From positions 1 through 52,823 of the forward strand of contig JAEYNP010000046.1 of assembly GCA_023412495.1 (NCBI GenBank): a stretch of DNA of 52,823 nucleotides, written 5' to 3'. How positions within the stretch are numbered: position 1 is the first letter of the stretch; every line of letters starts with the position of its first letter. The translations under genes were made by a program, and so were the position numbers. Shown here one piece after another: positions 18,172 to 27,566 of the stretch. The stretch comes from Pseudomonadota bacterium (lineage in GTDB: Bacteria > Desulfobacterota > Desulfobulbia > Desulfobulbales > Desulfocapsaceae). Below the pieces are notes generated by a model. That model was not told where the DNA came from and did not search any database. It saw only the letters and a list, made by a program, of their open reading frames with translations.

Positions 18172-18828
18172 TCATTGCTGCCAGCCGTGCTCACCGCGAA
18201 GGGGAACGAACTGGCATTTCAGCAATTGTTCCTCCCAAAAGCCGTCCGGCCGGCGCACGATCTTCTTCAGCGCCTGCGAGAGGCTGTCCCCCACGGGAAT
18301 AACCAGCCTGCCGCCCTCGGCAAGCTGCTCAAGGAGAGGACGGGGAAGATGCGGCGCCCCGGCGGTGACAATGATCGCATCGTAGGGTTCATGCTCGGGC
18401 CAGCCCAGGGTGCCGTCGGCAGTCTTGGCCGAAACATTCCGATAACCGAGCCTCGCCAGCAGCTCGCTTGCCGATTCCATGAGTTCAGGCAGTAATTCCA
18501 GGGTATGCACGCCGTGGCAGAGTTCGGCCAGGACCGCCGTCTGATAACCGCTTCCGGTCCCTATCTCCAGAACTTTGTCGTTCGGGTCAAGTTCGAGCGA
18601 TTCCGTCATCAACGCCACGATATACGGTTGCGAGATCGTCTGCTGCATGTCGATGGGCAGCGGGCGATCTGCGTAGGCCATTGCCTCCCACCTGGAGGGG
18701 ACGAAGAGATGCCTCGGGATCTGACGCATTGCCGTCAGAACCTTCTTATTACGTATACCTCGACCGACGAGTTGTTCATTCACCATTTTTTCCCGTTCGA
18801 GGGACCAGTCTATTGTCATTATCGTCAT
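18172..18828 (-). CDS. pcm: Protein-L-isoaspartate O-methyltransferase
   Basis: Methylates L-isoaspartyl residues with S-adenosylmethionine to start repair of aged proteins. The protein has 218 residues, the normal length. Motifs: VPSRWEAMAYADRPLPI, QTISQPYIVALM, then SAM-binding VLEIGTGSGYQTAVLAEL and the post-I VHTLELLPEL, and a motif-II-like YDAIIVTAGAPHLP. AAGGAG nine bases before ATG 18828 decides the start over further upstream Met codons. It is upstream of csbD on the same strand, with 67 bases between them. Confidence 0.93.
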   Translation of the reverse strand: MTIMTIDWSLEREKMVNEQLVGRGIRNKKVLTAMRQIPRHLFVPSRWEAMAYADRPLPIDMQQTISQPYIVALMTESLELDPNDKVLEIGTGSGYQTAVLAELCHGVHTLELLPELMESASELLARLGYRNVSAKTADGTLGWPEHEPYDAIIVTAGAPHLPRPLLEQLAEGGRLVIPVGDSLSQALKKIVRRPDGFWEEQLLKCQFVPLRGEHGWQQ

Positions 18829-19049
18829 ATTACCTATCTCCTTGCAGGCCATGATTCCATCTATTTTCTGAAGGAGGTTATTCAAAGTCCATGCCAACAG
18901 CCGCCTCATCAAATTTAATAGGCAATGATGAAGAGTTACTTCATTGCGCACTTCAACGCCTGACTACCATACCCCCCCGAACAGACCGCCGGGGGGCATT
19001 ATCCGATACGGCAAGATTGTTATCCTCAAAAACAGGACTGATTATCACA

Positions 19050-19160
19050 GTGCGGGCTGACGCCCGCAGCCCAAGGTTTGTTATCCCCTCCAACAGCAGA
19101 GGGGATAAGTACCTTCACGAAATTCGTTCTTAAAAAGCAAGAAACGAATTTCTAAGGTAC
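19050..19160 (-). repeat. Multi-hairpin dispersed repeat, copy B (best preserved)
   Basis: Inverted relative to copy A. Three hairpins are intact: GAAATTCGTT (19119-19128) with AACGAATTTC (19143-19152); TTATCCCCTC (19081-19090) with GAGGGGATAA (19099-19108); TGCGGGC (19051-19057) with GCCCGCA (19062-19068). It lies between pcm (minus strand, transcribed away) and the end of opgH. Confidence 0.75.
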
Positions 19161-19174
19161 TAAAGAGAGGGGCA

Positions 19175-21262
19175 TCATGAATCCAGGGGCCATTGCCGGG
19201 CCTTTATGCCGCCTTCGAGTTCCCAGACCAGGGCATGCAGCTGCTCGAGAGACTCGGGATCGGAGAGCAGGGTCAGTTTTTCCCTGCGTGCCAGGCCCTC
19301 GGGCCCTTGCGCCAGCGCCTTCGCCACCAGTTGCCGCCGGGACTCGGCGATTGCCCCTGTGACCCGTCGCCGTCGCCGTCTGAAGGCCAGATGGAGGGCA
19401 TTGACATATGGGTCGACCACCGCCGTCACGAAACCGCCCTCCTCTATCAACGGGGCCGGCCGGGCGCCACGGGCCTCTCCGGGATCGCCTGCTGCTGCTA
19501 TTTCCGCGGGAGGCACAAGCTCTTCCGGGATCAGGAACAGCCCTGCCCTTCTTGCCAGCCGTCCGAGACTCACCTTGCTCGTCCAGACCGATAGCGGAGC
19601 GGCGATGATGAGGGGGAGGAGGACGGGGACCATCCACCAGAAAAAAGGCCGATTAACGAGAAAGAGGACCGCCCCCCAGAGCAGGGCCAGGGCCATGCCC
19701 CAGCCGTGGAACCTGAGGGCCACGCTCCAGGGCGTGTCCTGGTCTTCGCGGGGCGGCGGCATCCAGGAGATTGTCCGGCCCATAAGCGTCACAAAGACGA
19801 ACTTGCTGTGGGAGAGCATGCGCGGCGGGGCAAGAAGCATCGACGCGATCACCTCGGCGCCGATGCTGAGGAGCAGCCGGACCGCTCCGCCGAAATCACC
19901 GGCCCGTTCCTCCCTGAGGATGATGAGAATCGCGCTGAGCAACTTCGGCAGCAGCAGGATGATGAAGGTGGAGGTCAACAGGATCAGCGCCCACCACAGG
20001 TTCCAGATCGGCCAGTCCGGAAACAGCCCCCCCTGCACCGGAAAATAATCGGGACCGATAAGGGCCTGGGAAACGGCTTTGATGCTGCTGACATTCAGGA
20101 ACAGGAACCAGAGCAGCGCCGAGACATACGACATGGCGCCATTGAGAAAGAGTACGCGATGGGTGGGGAAGATTCTCTTGGCCAGAAGCAGGCGCATGTG
20201 CTGGAGGTTGCCTTGGCACCACCGCCGATCCCGGACCAGTTCGTCGACCAGGGTCGGCGGCGGCTCTTCCCAACTGCCGGGCAGATCGTAGGCCAGCCAC
20301 ACCTCGAAGCCCGCACCCCGCATCAGGGCCGCCTCAACGAAATCGTGGCTCAAGATCTCGCCGCCAAGCGGGGGCCTGCCGGAAAGTCGGGGCAGGCCGC
20401 AGTGTTCCATGAAGGGGGCGACGCGAATCACGGCGTTGTGACCCCAGTACTGGGCGTCGCCGATCTGCCAGTAATGCAGCCCGGCCGCGAACATGGGTCC
20501 GTAGGCATGGCTGGCGAATTGCTGAATCCGGGCAAGCAGCGACTGTTTGCCAACGGCCAGCGGTACAGCCTGGAGAATGCCGATACGCGGGTTGCGATCC
20601 ATCAGCCGAACCATGCGAAGGATCGTGCCGCCGGTCATCATGCTGTCCGCGTCGAAGACGACCATATAGCGGTAGTTCCGGCCCCACCGCTTGCAGAAAT
20701 CGGCGATATTGCCGCTTTTGCGCTTGATGTTCGGCCGGCGGTGGCGATAAAAGATGCGCCCGAAGCCCTCCAGGTCGAGACAAAGGTTTGCCCAGGCGAC
20801 CTCTTCCCGGACCCAGATGTCGGGGTCGGTGGTATCGCTCAGGACATAAAAATCGAAGTTCTCCAAACGGTCTGTGGCAGCAAGCGACAGATAGGCGGTC
20901 TTGAGACCGGCTGTGATCCTTTCCGGATTTTCGTTGTAGACTGGAATAAGGATCGCCACCCGGTCTTCGACCTCAAAACGGTTTTCATCGCGGATCGACC
21001 TGGATATGGCGAAGCGGTCGAAACGCCGCCAGAGGATGACAAAGCCGAGGACGGCGGTCCAGAAACCGATGGAGATCCAAGAAAAAAGGAGGGCAAAGAA
21101 GGTCACCAGCGTCATCTCCAGGCCGGTCCGGCCCTTGTAGGGCAGGATATCGGCCATGAATCCTCCGGCGACGAAAGTGGTGACGGCAATGAGAACGAAC
21201 AGCAGCAGCCGTCGACGCCTGGCTGCCGTGTCCCAGGTTTTTTGCGGAAAGAAATCTGCCAT
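19175..21262 (-). CDS. opgH: Glucans biosynthesis glucosyltransferase H (OpgH/MdoH)
   Basis: Inner-membrane GT2 glucosyltransferase that makes the beta-1,2-linked backbone of osmoregulated periplasmic glucans from UDP-glucose. It has 695 residues from this start. Two N-terminal helices precede the catalytic domain with AILIPVYNENPERI, FDADSMM (DxD-type) and DFVEAALMRGAGFEVW, followed by the RRWCQGNLQHMRLL motif of processive GT2 enzymes. Several C-terminal helices follow, then a basic cytoplasmic tail. An in-frame ATG at 21295 would add eleven residues; neither start has a clear ribosome site. It forms an operon with opgG, with a small unknown gene between. Confidence 0.93.
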   Translation of the reverse strand: MADFFPQKTWDTAARRRRLLLFVLIAVTTFVAGGFMADILPYKGRTGLEMTLVTFFALLFSWISIGFWTAVLGFVILWRRFDRFAISRSIRDENRFEVEDRVAILIPVYNENPERITAGLKTAYLSLAATDRLENFDFYVLSDTTDPDIWVREEVAWANLCLDLEGFGRIFYRHRRPNIKRKSGNIADFCKRWGRNYRYMVVFDADSMMTGGTILRMVRLMDRNPRIGILQAVPLAVGKQSLLARIQQFASHAYGPMFAAGLHYWQIGDAQYWGHNAVIRVAPFMEHCGLPRLSGRPPLGGEILSHDFVEAALMRGAGFEVWLAYDLPGSWEEPPPTLVDELVRDRRWCQGNLQHMRLLLAKRIFPTHRVLFLNGAMSYVSALLWFLFLNVSSIKAVSQALIGPDYFPVQGGLFPDWPIWNLWWALILLTSTFIILLLPKLLSAILIILREERAGDFGGAVRLLLSIGAEVIASMLLAPPRMLSHSKFVFVTLMGRTISWMPPPREDQDTPWSVALRFHGWGMALALLWGAVLFLVNRPFFWWMVPVLLPLIIAAPLSVWTSKVSLGRLARRAGLFLIPEELVPPAEIAAAGDPGEARGARPAPLIEEGGFVTAVVDPYVNALHLAFRRRRRRVTGAIAESRRQLVAKALAQGPEGLARREKLTLLSDPESLEQLHALVWELEGGIKARQWPLDS

Positions 21263-21315
21263 GTTTTCTCGTCTTGAAACTTCCGCTAGCCTCATATTGC
21301 TAAAAAAAAACTCGG

Positions 21316-21735
21316 TCAGAGTTTTCTTATGTTCATGGAGCCGCGGTCAATCGGCGGCAGAACCCCCGATTGCAGACCGGAATCGGGACCGGGCACCTCG
21401 CAGGAGAAAGGCTCAGCCGAATCGTCCGCCTGCCACCGCCGGAAAAGAATCCTGTATTTGCGATGAGGCGTGCTGTCAAGCAACTCAGGTTTTTCAACAA
21501 GGATCCTGTGCAGGGCGCGCATCGCCGATTGGGTGACACTGGCACGGCCCTCCGCGGCGGGTGCTTCCTCAGCCGCATTGGCGAGGGCCTGATGAGCAAC
21601 CTCAAGACTCAAGAGCGCTGGAATGCCCAGCTTCTTCAAGTACAGCAGAACCCTTTCCTGAGCCTCCTGCCAGCGGGGGAGATCATCCGGAGTCAGCATC
21701 GGCCCGGGAAATTGTCGTTTATGGCCATATTGCAT
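21316..21735 (-). CDS. Hypothetical protein between opgG and opgH
   Basis: A 139-residue protein that I do not recognise. The first half is helical and hydrophilic (LTPDDLPRWQEAQERVLLYLKKLG, then Ala/Glu-rich), the second half basic with RKYRILFRRW; the C-terminus is Pro/Gly-rich. No signal peptide or membrane segment. ATG 21735 overlaps the end of opgG (stop at 21719) by 17 bases, and its stop lies 53 bases before the opgH start, so translation is probably coupled to both. Its position suggests a role in glucan synthesis or its control, but nothing in the sequence proves this. Later Met (21699) is an alternative start. Confidence 0.65.
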   Translation of the reverse strand: MQYGHKRQFPGPMLTPDDLPRWQEAQERVLLYLKKLGIPALLSLEVAHQALANAAEEAPAAEGRASVTQSAMRALHRILVEKPELLDSTPHRKYRILFRRWQADDSAEPFSCEVPGPDSGLQSGVLPPIDRGSMNIRKL

Positions 21736-23338
21736 AACTCCACGTCTCCGTGAGAGTCTCCTCACCCTGGGTAAGGTAGGCCCGCACTTCCAGAGGAGGG
21801 CGGTGCATAGGGAGGGTCAGGGAATCGGCCAGGGTCCCGCCGTTTCGCCTTACCCGGAACACCAGACGCCAAGCACCGGTAGGCTTGACTCGGAACAGCT
21901 GGTGGTCGATGATTTCACCGCCATCGCTGATGCTGATCTCGGCCGCAAGCGGAAACTCGCTGGGCAGTTGCGCCGGCAGCCGATCCAGTTTGCCGCCCTT
22001 GAAATCTACGAGAATCTGGCGGGAATTGGCTTCTTTCCTCGAAGCGGTCCGGGTGGAGATCACCTGACCCAGGCCATCCGATTCCCCTGTCGGAGAAAAC
22101 CAGCTCAACACATAACTGAAGCTCAGGGGTTCCCCCTTTTCTGGCAGTTGGTCCGGCACCCAGTAAGCCACTATATTGTCGTTGGTTTCGTTTTCGGTGG
22201 GAATCTGAACCAGTTCCACATGACCGGGGCCCCAGTTGCCGTTCGGAACCATCATCGCGCTGGGACGCAGATCGTAGCGGGTTTCCGGGTCCTGATAATG
22301 GTCAAAATCGATATCGCGCTGCAGGATGCCGAAGCCTCCAAGATCGCTCAATTGGAAGGAATTTATGAACAGATGCTGCGGATTGATGATCGGGCGCCAG
22401 AGGATTTCCCTGGAGCTTTTAATCAGCAGGCCGTCCGAATCGTGGACCTCCGGGCGAAAATCGTCAACCGGCCGCCGGCTGGTGTTCTCGCCGTAGAAAA
22501 ACATGCTGGTGAGCGGCGCGACGCCGATCTTTTTTATATCCTCCCGGCGAAAGAGTGTAGCTTCTATCAGCATATCGGTTTTCCCGCCTGGACGAATCGT
22601 AAAGGAATACGCACCGGTTATCCTCTTGCTGTCGAGAAGGGCGTAGACAATGAGTTCCCGATCCTCCGCGCCCGGCTCCTGAAGCCAAAATTCCTTGAAA
22701 TACGGAAATTCCTCGCCGGAGTCGAGGCCGGTGTCGATTGCCAGGCCCCTTGCCGAGAGTCCATAGACCTGGTTGCGACAGACCGCCCGGAAATAGCTGG
22801 CCCCGAGAAAGGTCGCGACCTCATCCAGGTGAGCATTGTTGTTCAGGGAATACAGCAACCGAAATCCGGCAAAGCCAAAGTCTTCCGGGATCTGGTCGGC
22901 GATGAGGTTCGTCCCGTAATCGAAGGAACCGGTGGAAAACGGCACCTGCCTCACTCCCTCCGGCCCGATGGTATTGATTGCGACGAGGCGATTGTAATAG
23001 AGCCCGGAATGGAAGAACTGCACCTCGAAAGGAAGTTTTTTCTCCCGCCAGAGCGTCGCCTCCTCCTTAAACCGGATGTCTCGCCACTGGTCGTACGTCA
23101 GGCGAAGCAGAAACTCCGGTACGCGGCCCTCCGGGTCGGCAAAGGGCCGGGAGGCCTCATCCCTGGCTCTGGCGATCACCTCCTGAAAGGAGAAGGTGCT
23201 CTCGGCCCGCGCCATAGCCCGGTGACTGCGGATCATGTCGAAAAAGACCGCAGACGCAGACCAGATGATCAACGCCAACAGGAAAAACCGGCAGGTTCTG
23301 CGATCATACCCGCCACTGGGGAATCGGTACGTGCCCAT
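21719..23338 (-). CDS. opgG: Periplasmic glucans biosynthesis protein (OpgG/OpgD, MdoG family)
   Basis: Periplasmic protein of 539 residues needed to build or branch osmoregulated periplasmic glucans. An N-terminal signal/anchor (about residues 16-33) is followed by the MdoG beta-sandwich domain. Landmarks: FSFQEVIARARDEASRPF, LTYDQWRDIRF, QVFFHSG-type LPFEVQFFHSGLYY, FLGASYFRAV, YGLSARGLAIDT, and MFFYGENTSRRPVDDFRPEVHDSDGL in the catalytic-fold region, ending with a C-terminal Ig-like domain. GAGGAG right before ATG 23338 supports the start. First gene of the opgG-orf-opgH operon. Confidence 0.93.
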   Translation of the reverse strand: MGTYRFPSGGYDRRTCRFFLLALIIWSASAVFFDMIRSHRAMARAESTFSFQEVIARARDEASRPFADPEGRVPEFLLRLTYDQWRDIRFKEEATLWREKKLPFEVQFFHSGLYYNRLVAINTIGPEGVRQVPFSTGSFDYGTNLIADQIPEDFGFAGFRLLYSLNNNAHLDEVATFLGASYFRAVCRNQVYGLSARGLAIDTGLDSGEEFPYFKEFWLQEPGAEDRELIVYALLDSKRITGAYSFTIRPGGKTDMLIEATLFRREDIKKIGVAPLTSMFFYGENTSRRPVDDFRPEVHDSDGLLIKSSREILWRPIINPQHLFINSFQLSDLGGFGILQRDIDFDHYQDPETRYDLRPSAMMVPNGNWGPGHVELVQIPTENETNDNIVAYWVPDQLPEKGEPLSFSYVLSWFSPTGESDGLGQVISTRTASRKEANSRQILVDFKGGKLDRLPAQLPSEFPLAAEISISDGGEIIDHQLFRVKPTGAWRLVFRVRRNGGTLADSLTLPMHRPPLEVRAYLTQGEETLTETWSYAIWP

Positions 23339-23652
23339 GGCTCCTCACGATGCAAAATACTCAATTTCGTGTCAGGGTACAAAGTCGAAGCCCTTTTTGC
23401 AATTGTTTTGCCCGGCTGACCTATCCAACTCTCCGGAAAATTGCGGAGACATCGTTGGATATTTCGTGCCGTGCGGCATGTGCGGCAAAGCTGCAGGCGC
23501 TGCTTGACGAGGAACAATTCGAGCCAATTGTTTCTTTCACCACCGGCCTACGGCATCCAAGGCGGAGAGGATCTCTCGAAACGATAATATACGCCGTCAA
23601 TCGGAGTGTCACAGACACTATCGGCAAACGGCGTTGCAAAAGGAAAAAAACA
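23339..23652. other. Divergent intergenic region between opgG and the CBS gene
   Basis: About 310 bases. A weak open frame continuous with the CBS gene exists on the plus strand but lacks a ribosome site and family similarity, so it is taken as non-coding. No strong hairpin or clear promoter was recognised. Confidence 0.45.
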
Positions 23653-24192
23653 ATGAGTACGCAAAACCAGAAGGTGGGTGATATCATGATACCCATTTCC
23701 GACTTTCCCTGCATGAGGGAGAGCGGGACGGTCCTGCACGCCCTGAAAAAACTGAGGTCGTTCTGTCCGCTCAATTCCTCGGCTCCCTGCGGCTTCAGCG
23801 AACTGATGGTGGTCGACGGAGAAGGGGAACTCGTCGGGCGCGTCACCCAACAGGGAATCCTGCGAGTGCTCTTTTCCTCGCTGCTCGATTCCGTAAACAT
23901 CAGGCCTTTTGAAGGCAGGGTCGTGGATTACAGCGATCTGGCGATCCTGCTCGACGAGGTGCTGACCAAAGAAGGGATCGACCACCTGAATTCCTCCGTC
24001 GACAGGGTCATCGAGAGGGATATCCGGATCCTGCCGCCTTCCACGGAACTCATGCATGCCATGGCGATCATGGTCCTCGGCAAGGAAACTGTGCTGCCCG
24101 TCGTGAGGAACGGCAAACTGGTCGGTGTGGTGAAACTCGTCCAGATATTGGGATTGCTTGGCGACAAGCTCATCTCGCTGGGCTTGAGATAG
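23653..24192 (+). CDS. CBS-domain pair protein
   Basis: A 179-residue protein made of two CBS motifs, a fold that binds adenine nucleotides or SAM and regulates partner proteins. CBS1 opens VGDIMIPISDFPCM and ends FSELMVVDGEGELVGRVTQQGILR; CBS2 spans VDRVIERDIRILPPSTELMHAMAIM to VLPVVRNGKLVGVVKLVQIL. A linker of about 50 residues lies between them. AAAGG precedes ATG 23653. No catalytic or membrane domain is attached, so it is probably a free-standing regulator. Its partner is unknown. Confidence 0.85.
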   Translation: MSTQNQKVGDIMIPISDFPCMRESGTVLHALKKLRSFCPLNSSAPCGFSELMVVDGEGELVGRVTQQGILRVLFSSLLDSVNIRPFEGRVVDYSDLAILLDEVLTKEGIDHLNSSVDRVIERDIRILPPSTELMHAMAIMVLGKETVLPVVRNGKLVGVVKLVQILGLLGDKLISLGLR

Positions 24193-24488
24193 CACCACCC
24201 GCCGCAAGTATCGCAAAAATGCCTCCCCCAATGGTACGCCCTCCTGCCCAAGTCCGGAATAGCATCCTGGACTTGCCCCCCTTGTTTGATTCGAGTTTTG
24301 ATAAACAGCTATTTCTATCCCTTGACAAAAAGATCCGTTTCCTGATAGGAATTTCTTATTTCAGCGCCGGGGACCCGTCGTGCAACCTGCCGATACTCCC
24401 ACACGAACGGCTGAATGAAGCAGTGGTTGATTGTGAGAGAAAATCTCATACCGAGATGCATAAAAAAAAATCTGCAGGAGGAAACACC

Positions 24489-24839
24489 ATGAAAAAAAAG
24501 GTACTTGTTCTGTTTCTGGGAATGATCTATGCGGGACTCGCGGCAGCCGGCGTGCAGGATTTTACTATTGTGAACAAAACCGGCCTGGAGATAGACAAAT
24601 TGTATATCAGCCCTGCCTTCGAGGACAACTGGGGCAAGGATATCCTTTCGGTGGACACCCTGTCAGTCGGCGACGAATGCGACCTCCTGGTATCCCGGAA
24701 TGAAAATGCCGAGGTATGGGACCTGATGGTCGTCGCCCACAACGGCACCTCGATCAAATGGCCGGGATTGAGACTCAACGACTTCACCAAGATAACCCTG
24801 GCAATCGAAAAAGGCAGTCCCGTGGCCTATTACGAATAG
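24489..24839 (+). CDS. Small secreted protein of unknown function
   Basis: A 116-residue protein with a clear Sec signal peptide (MKKKVLVLFLGMIYAGLAAA, cleavage likely near residue 20). The mature part reads FTIVNKTGLEIDKLYISPAFEDNWGKDI and then a WDLMVVAHNGT stretch and a C-terminal FTKITLAIEK. The N-[KR]-T-G..I..LY.SP..WG pattern recurs in small periplasmic proteins of Deltaproteobacteria, in my recollection, with no established role. AGGAGG eight bases before ATG 24489 fixes the start. One possible disulfide is excluded because only one Cys remains in the mature protein. Confidence 0.7.
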   Translation: MKKKVLVLFLGMIYAGLAAAGVQDFTIVNKTGLEIDKLYISPAFEDNWGKDILSVDTLSVGDECDLLVSRNENAEVWDLMVVAHNGTSIKWPGLRLNDFTKITLAIEKGSPVAYYE

Positions 24840-24965
24840 ATAGGACTCGTTGCCGGTCCGCCTCCAGTTCGCTTTCATGGAGACTCTCGGGAAACTGTGC
24901 CGAAGGTGCGGTTTCCGGAAATTGCCATCCGCACCCGTTCCGAGCATCCGGGAAGGGAGGAACTC

Positions 24966-25403
24966 ATGAATATGCTGATCGTATCCTGTTCGTCATGCGG
25001 CAAGAAAAACAGAATTCCGGCGGGCAAACAGCACCTCCTGCCAAAATGCGGGCATTGCAGGACCCCAATCGAGATGAGAGGCCAAGCAGTGCCGGTCGAA
25101 CTCGGGGACGGCGACTTCCAAGATTTTGTGCGACAGGCCTCCCTGCCGGTCATGGTGGATTTCTTCTCCCCCACCTGCGGTCCATGCCAGACGATGATGC
25201 CTGTTGTCGAGAGCATGGCCAGAGATCATGTCAACAAATTCATCATCGCCAAGGTGGATACCAGCAGAAATCAGCATATCCCCGCCTTCTTCAACATCCG
25301 TGGGGTGCCCACCTTCATGTTCTTCAAGGGCGGAAGGCTCATCGAGCAGCTTTCGGGGGCAGTCCCCAGAAACGTTCTGGAGAAGAAGCTGGCCGGTATA
25401 TGA
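24966..25403 (+). CDS. trxC: Thioredoxin with N-terminal zinc ribbon (Trx2/TrxC type)
   Basis: Thiol-disulfide reductase of 145 residues. An N-terminal zinc-ribbon (CSSC at about 9-12, CGHC at about 29-32) precedes a thioredoxin domain with active site PTCGPCQ and the cis-Pro loop GVPTFMFFKGG. This layout is that of E. coli thioredoxin 2. AAGGAGG nine bases before ATG 24966 decides the start. Rubredoxin follows about 170 bases downstream in the same direction; both are redox proteins useful against oxidative stress in an anaerobe. Confidence 0.92.
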   Translation: MNMLIVSCSSCGKKNRIPAGKQHLLPKCGHCRTPIEMRGQAVPVELGDGDFQDFVRQASLPVMVDFFSPTCGPCQTMMPVVESMARDHVNKFIIAKVDTSRNQHIPAFFNIRGVPTFMFFKGGRLIEQLSGAVPRNVLEKKLAGI

Positions 25404-25571
25404 ACGGCATTTCTATCTTTGGGAAATAACCCTTACCAATATTTTCTCCCGCACCTTGAAATACCTGACTCTTTTTTGTACTTTGCCTTCTGCGTCGCCT
25501 CGGACGGGTGCCGGGACGGCAATAGACCAGATTCATCAACAATTGAAAATCAGATGTAAGGAGTGGATCTC

Positions 25572-25730
25572 ATGGAAAAATGGGTATGTTCGATATGCGG
25601 ATATGTTTACGATCCGGCCGAAGGCGATCCGGCTAACGGCGTAGCTCCCGGCACAGCGTGGGAAGATGTGCCGGAAGACTGGCTCTGTCCGATCTGCGGA
25701 GCGCCGAAAGAGAATTTTGAAAAGGAGTGA
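25572..25730 (+). CDS. Rubredoxin
   Basis: One-iron electron carrier of 52 residues. The two iron-binding knuckles are [10 protein letters not shown] (Cys6, Cys9) and [11 protein letters not shown] (Cys39, Cys42), with the usual [15 protein letters not shown] between them. AAGGAG precedes ATG 25572. It may reduce superoxide reductase, rubrerythrin or oxygen-reducing partners; none of these is in the window. No operon partner downstream: the next gene is on the other strand, 48 bases away. Confidence 0.97.
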   Translation: MEKWVCSICGYVYDPAEGDPANGVAPGTAWEDVPEDWLCPICGAPKENFEKE

Positions 25731-25778
25731 TCGTCCGCTCCCGTGTCCCGCGCGAAGGCTGGGAGTCTGTCGGTAACA

Positions 25779-26822
25779 CTAACGAACCTGAAAGGTAATG
25801 CCGTGTTCCCTGACCCCGTTATTGCCGTAGCCCAGCACGTTCCAGGCAGCCTCCATCGGCTGCCTGATGCCGTCGCTGTCCGTGGCGCGGGAGAGGATTG
25901 AATAAGTCCCCGGCTGCGCGGCCCTGTACAGGTACTGCCATTGCCGCCACGCATACGGCTCGTCCGGACCGATGAAGGTGGCGGATTGCCAAGTCATTCC
26001 GTTATCCACTGAGATCTCGACACCTTCCACATGTCTCTCGCCCGCATACGCCGATCCCAGGATGACAATGTCGCCGACGGGCAGGATCTCCTCCGCCTCG
26101 GGCTGGGTGATGATCGACTTGAGGCCGATGGCGGTGACGGTTTTGCCGGTCTTCGGCTCCTGGCCTTCACCGAATATCCGGTACACCTCATCCATGAAAA
26201 AGCCCTGAAACGGCTCCTTCATAACGGTAATCCTGTTTAACCATTTTACGCAGTTGGCGCCTGTCCAGCCCAGCGCCAGCGCCCTGAGCGGAAAACCGTG
26301 CTTCAGCGGCAGCGGCTCACCGTTCATCTCGTAGGCGAGCAGGGTTGAGGACATGGCCTTCTCCAGGGGAATGCTGCGGATGAACTGGATCCCGGCCTTG
26401 CCCAGGGGCTTGTCAAATCCGGCGAAAGCAACGTGCCCGGCCTCCTGGGTGACTGCCGCCCGCTCCAGCAGGTCCCTGAGCCAGACGCCGCCCCAGATGG
26501 CATTTCCCACGCCGCCGACCGTCCAGGGGTTGCCCGAGGCTTTTCTCGTCAGCAGGGAACGGCTATTGCCCGAGCATTCCAGAGTGTTGGCGACGATAAT
26601 TTTCGGCATACGGAGCAGGGTCTCGAAATCGACTGTCAGGGTGTCCTGCACTTCTCCCTCGACGATCAGCCGCCACTCCGTCAAATCGATTTCCTTCTCC
26701 GGAATGTCACCCTGATTCCTGTCGAAGAATACCTTGTTTGCGGTGATCCAGGATCTCAGCCAGGCCCTTGGCGTCTCGGCGTTTCGGGGCCTTTCGTTCA
26801 TCACACGCATAGTTTCGTTCAT
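25779..26822 (-). CDS. Sulfite-oxidase-family molybdopterin oxidoreductase
   Basis: A 347-residue molybdenum-cofactor enzyme of the sulfite oxidase/nitrate reductase fold. The cofactor domain contains VANTLECSGNSRS, where the Cys is the molybdenum ligand, then GGVWLRDLLE and HGFPLRALALGW; the C-terminal part is a dimerisation Ig-like domain (GSAYAGERHVEGVEISVDNG). There is no signal peptide, heme domain or Tat motif, so it seems cytoplasmic, unlike most SorA/YedY proteins. GGAGGG before ATG 26822 supports the start. A molybdate carrier and a TunR-like regulator lie 4-5 kb away, which fits a need for Mo, though they are not co-transcribed. Confidence 0.87.
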   Translation of the reverse strand: MNETMRVMNERPRNAETPRAWLRSWITANKVFFDRNQGDIPEKEIDLTEWRLIVEGEVQDTLTVDFETLLRMPKIIVANTLECSGNSRSLLTRKASGNPWTVGGVGNAIWGGVWLRDLLERAAVTQEAGHVAFAGFDKPLGKAGIQFIRSIPLEKAMSSTLLAYEMNGEPLPLKHGFPLRALALGWTGANCVKWLNRITVMKEPFQGFFMDEVYRIFGEGQEPKTGKTVTAIGLKSIITQPEAEEILPVGDIVILGSAYAGERHVEGVEISVDNGMTWQSATFIGPDEPYAWRQWQYLYRAAQPGTYSILSRATDSDGIRQPMEAAWNVLGYGNNGVREHGITFQVR

Positions 26823-26872
26823 TTTGCCCTCCGCACTTGGTTTAAAAAGTGAGGCAGCTTGCGGGCAAGAGC

Positions 26873-27343
26873 CTATTTGAGCTCAATAAGCTGGGGTTCG
26901 ATCATTGCATCCCGCACATGAAGCAAGACCAAACAGACCGGCAGGTTGAACCTCCGCGGCCCGGCACTGCCCGGATTGAGCAGTAGGACGCCATTTCGAT
27001 ACCGAATCGAGGGCCGGTGGGAATGCCCGCTGATGACTGCTTTATATCCCACGGCCGCAGGATCGAGGTCAAGTTCCTGGAGGTTGTGGAGGAGATAAAA
27101 GGAGATTCCTGCGACTTCGATAACCTCCCTCTCCGGCAGTGCCTGCGCCCATTGCTCCAGATCAGTATTCCCTCGAACGGCGAAAACCGGCGCCAGCCTT
27201 CGCAATTCTTCCAGTATCGCCAGGCTGCCGATGTCCCCCGCATGGATGATCAGTTCGGAGCCCCGCAGGGCATCCAGCGCCTCCGGGCGCAGGAGACCGT
27301 GGGTATCCGATATCACGCCGATTCTATGCTTCTCCATGGACAT
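26873..27343 (-). CDS. YfcE/MJ0936-type metallophosphoesterase
   Basis: Calcineurin-like phosphodiesterase of 156 residues. Metal-binding motifs: ISDTHG (about 9-14), HAGDIG (about 33-38), VRGNTD (about 55-60, the GNxD variant of YfcE), ISGHSHRP and the final LNPGSAG. This is the full set of a small cytosolic phosphodiesterase. The Met at 27343 is taken as start because it lies just before the first strand; Met 27337 and an upstream extension to 27391 are possible. Substrate unknown. Confidence 0.87.
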   Translation of the reverse strand: MSMEKHRIGVISDTHGLLRPEALDALRGSELIIHAGDIGSLAILEELRRLAPVFAVRGNTDLEQWAQALPEREVIEVAGISFYLLHNLQELDLDPAAVGYKAVISGHSHRPSIRYRNGVLLLNPGSAGPRRFNLPVCLVLLHVRDAMIEPQLIELK

Positions 27344-27566
27344 ACCAGTAACGTGCGAAGCCGGAATCTCCAGCACAGGTTGGTGCCTCAATTCTCTCTT
27401 AATATTTGAAAGTGAAGGAACTTATCCAGCTCAGGTGGATAGACTATGGTCACAATCCATCACTTTGCAAGGAAGATCCTTCGCCCCGGCGTCAGGGGTA
27501 CCGCCGAGGCCCTGGGAGGAGTCGGTCCGGACATCTCGCCAGGGGCTCTAAAGTAATAAACCTCTG

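Noticed and set aside
19706..21277. Plus-strand open frame (523 codons) opposite opgH, and another at 21803-23419 opposite opgG
   Set aside because: High-GC antisense shadows of the glucan genes, with no start signals or domains.
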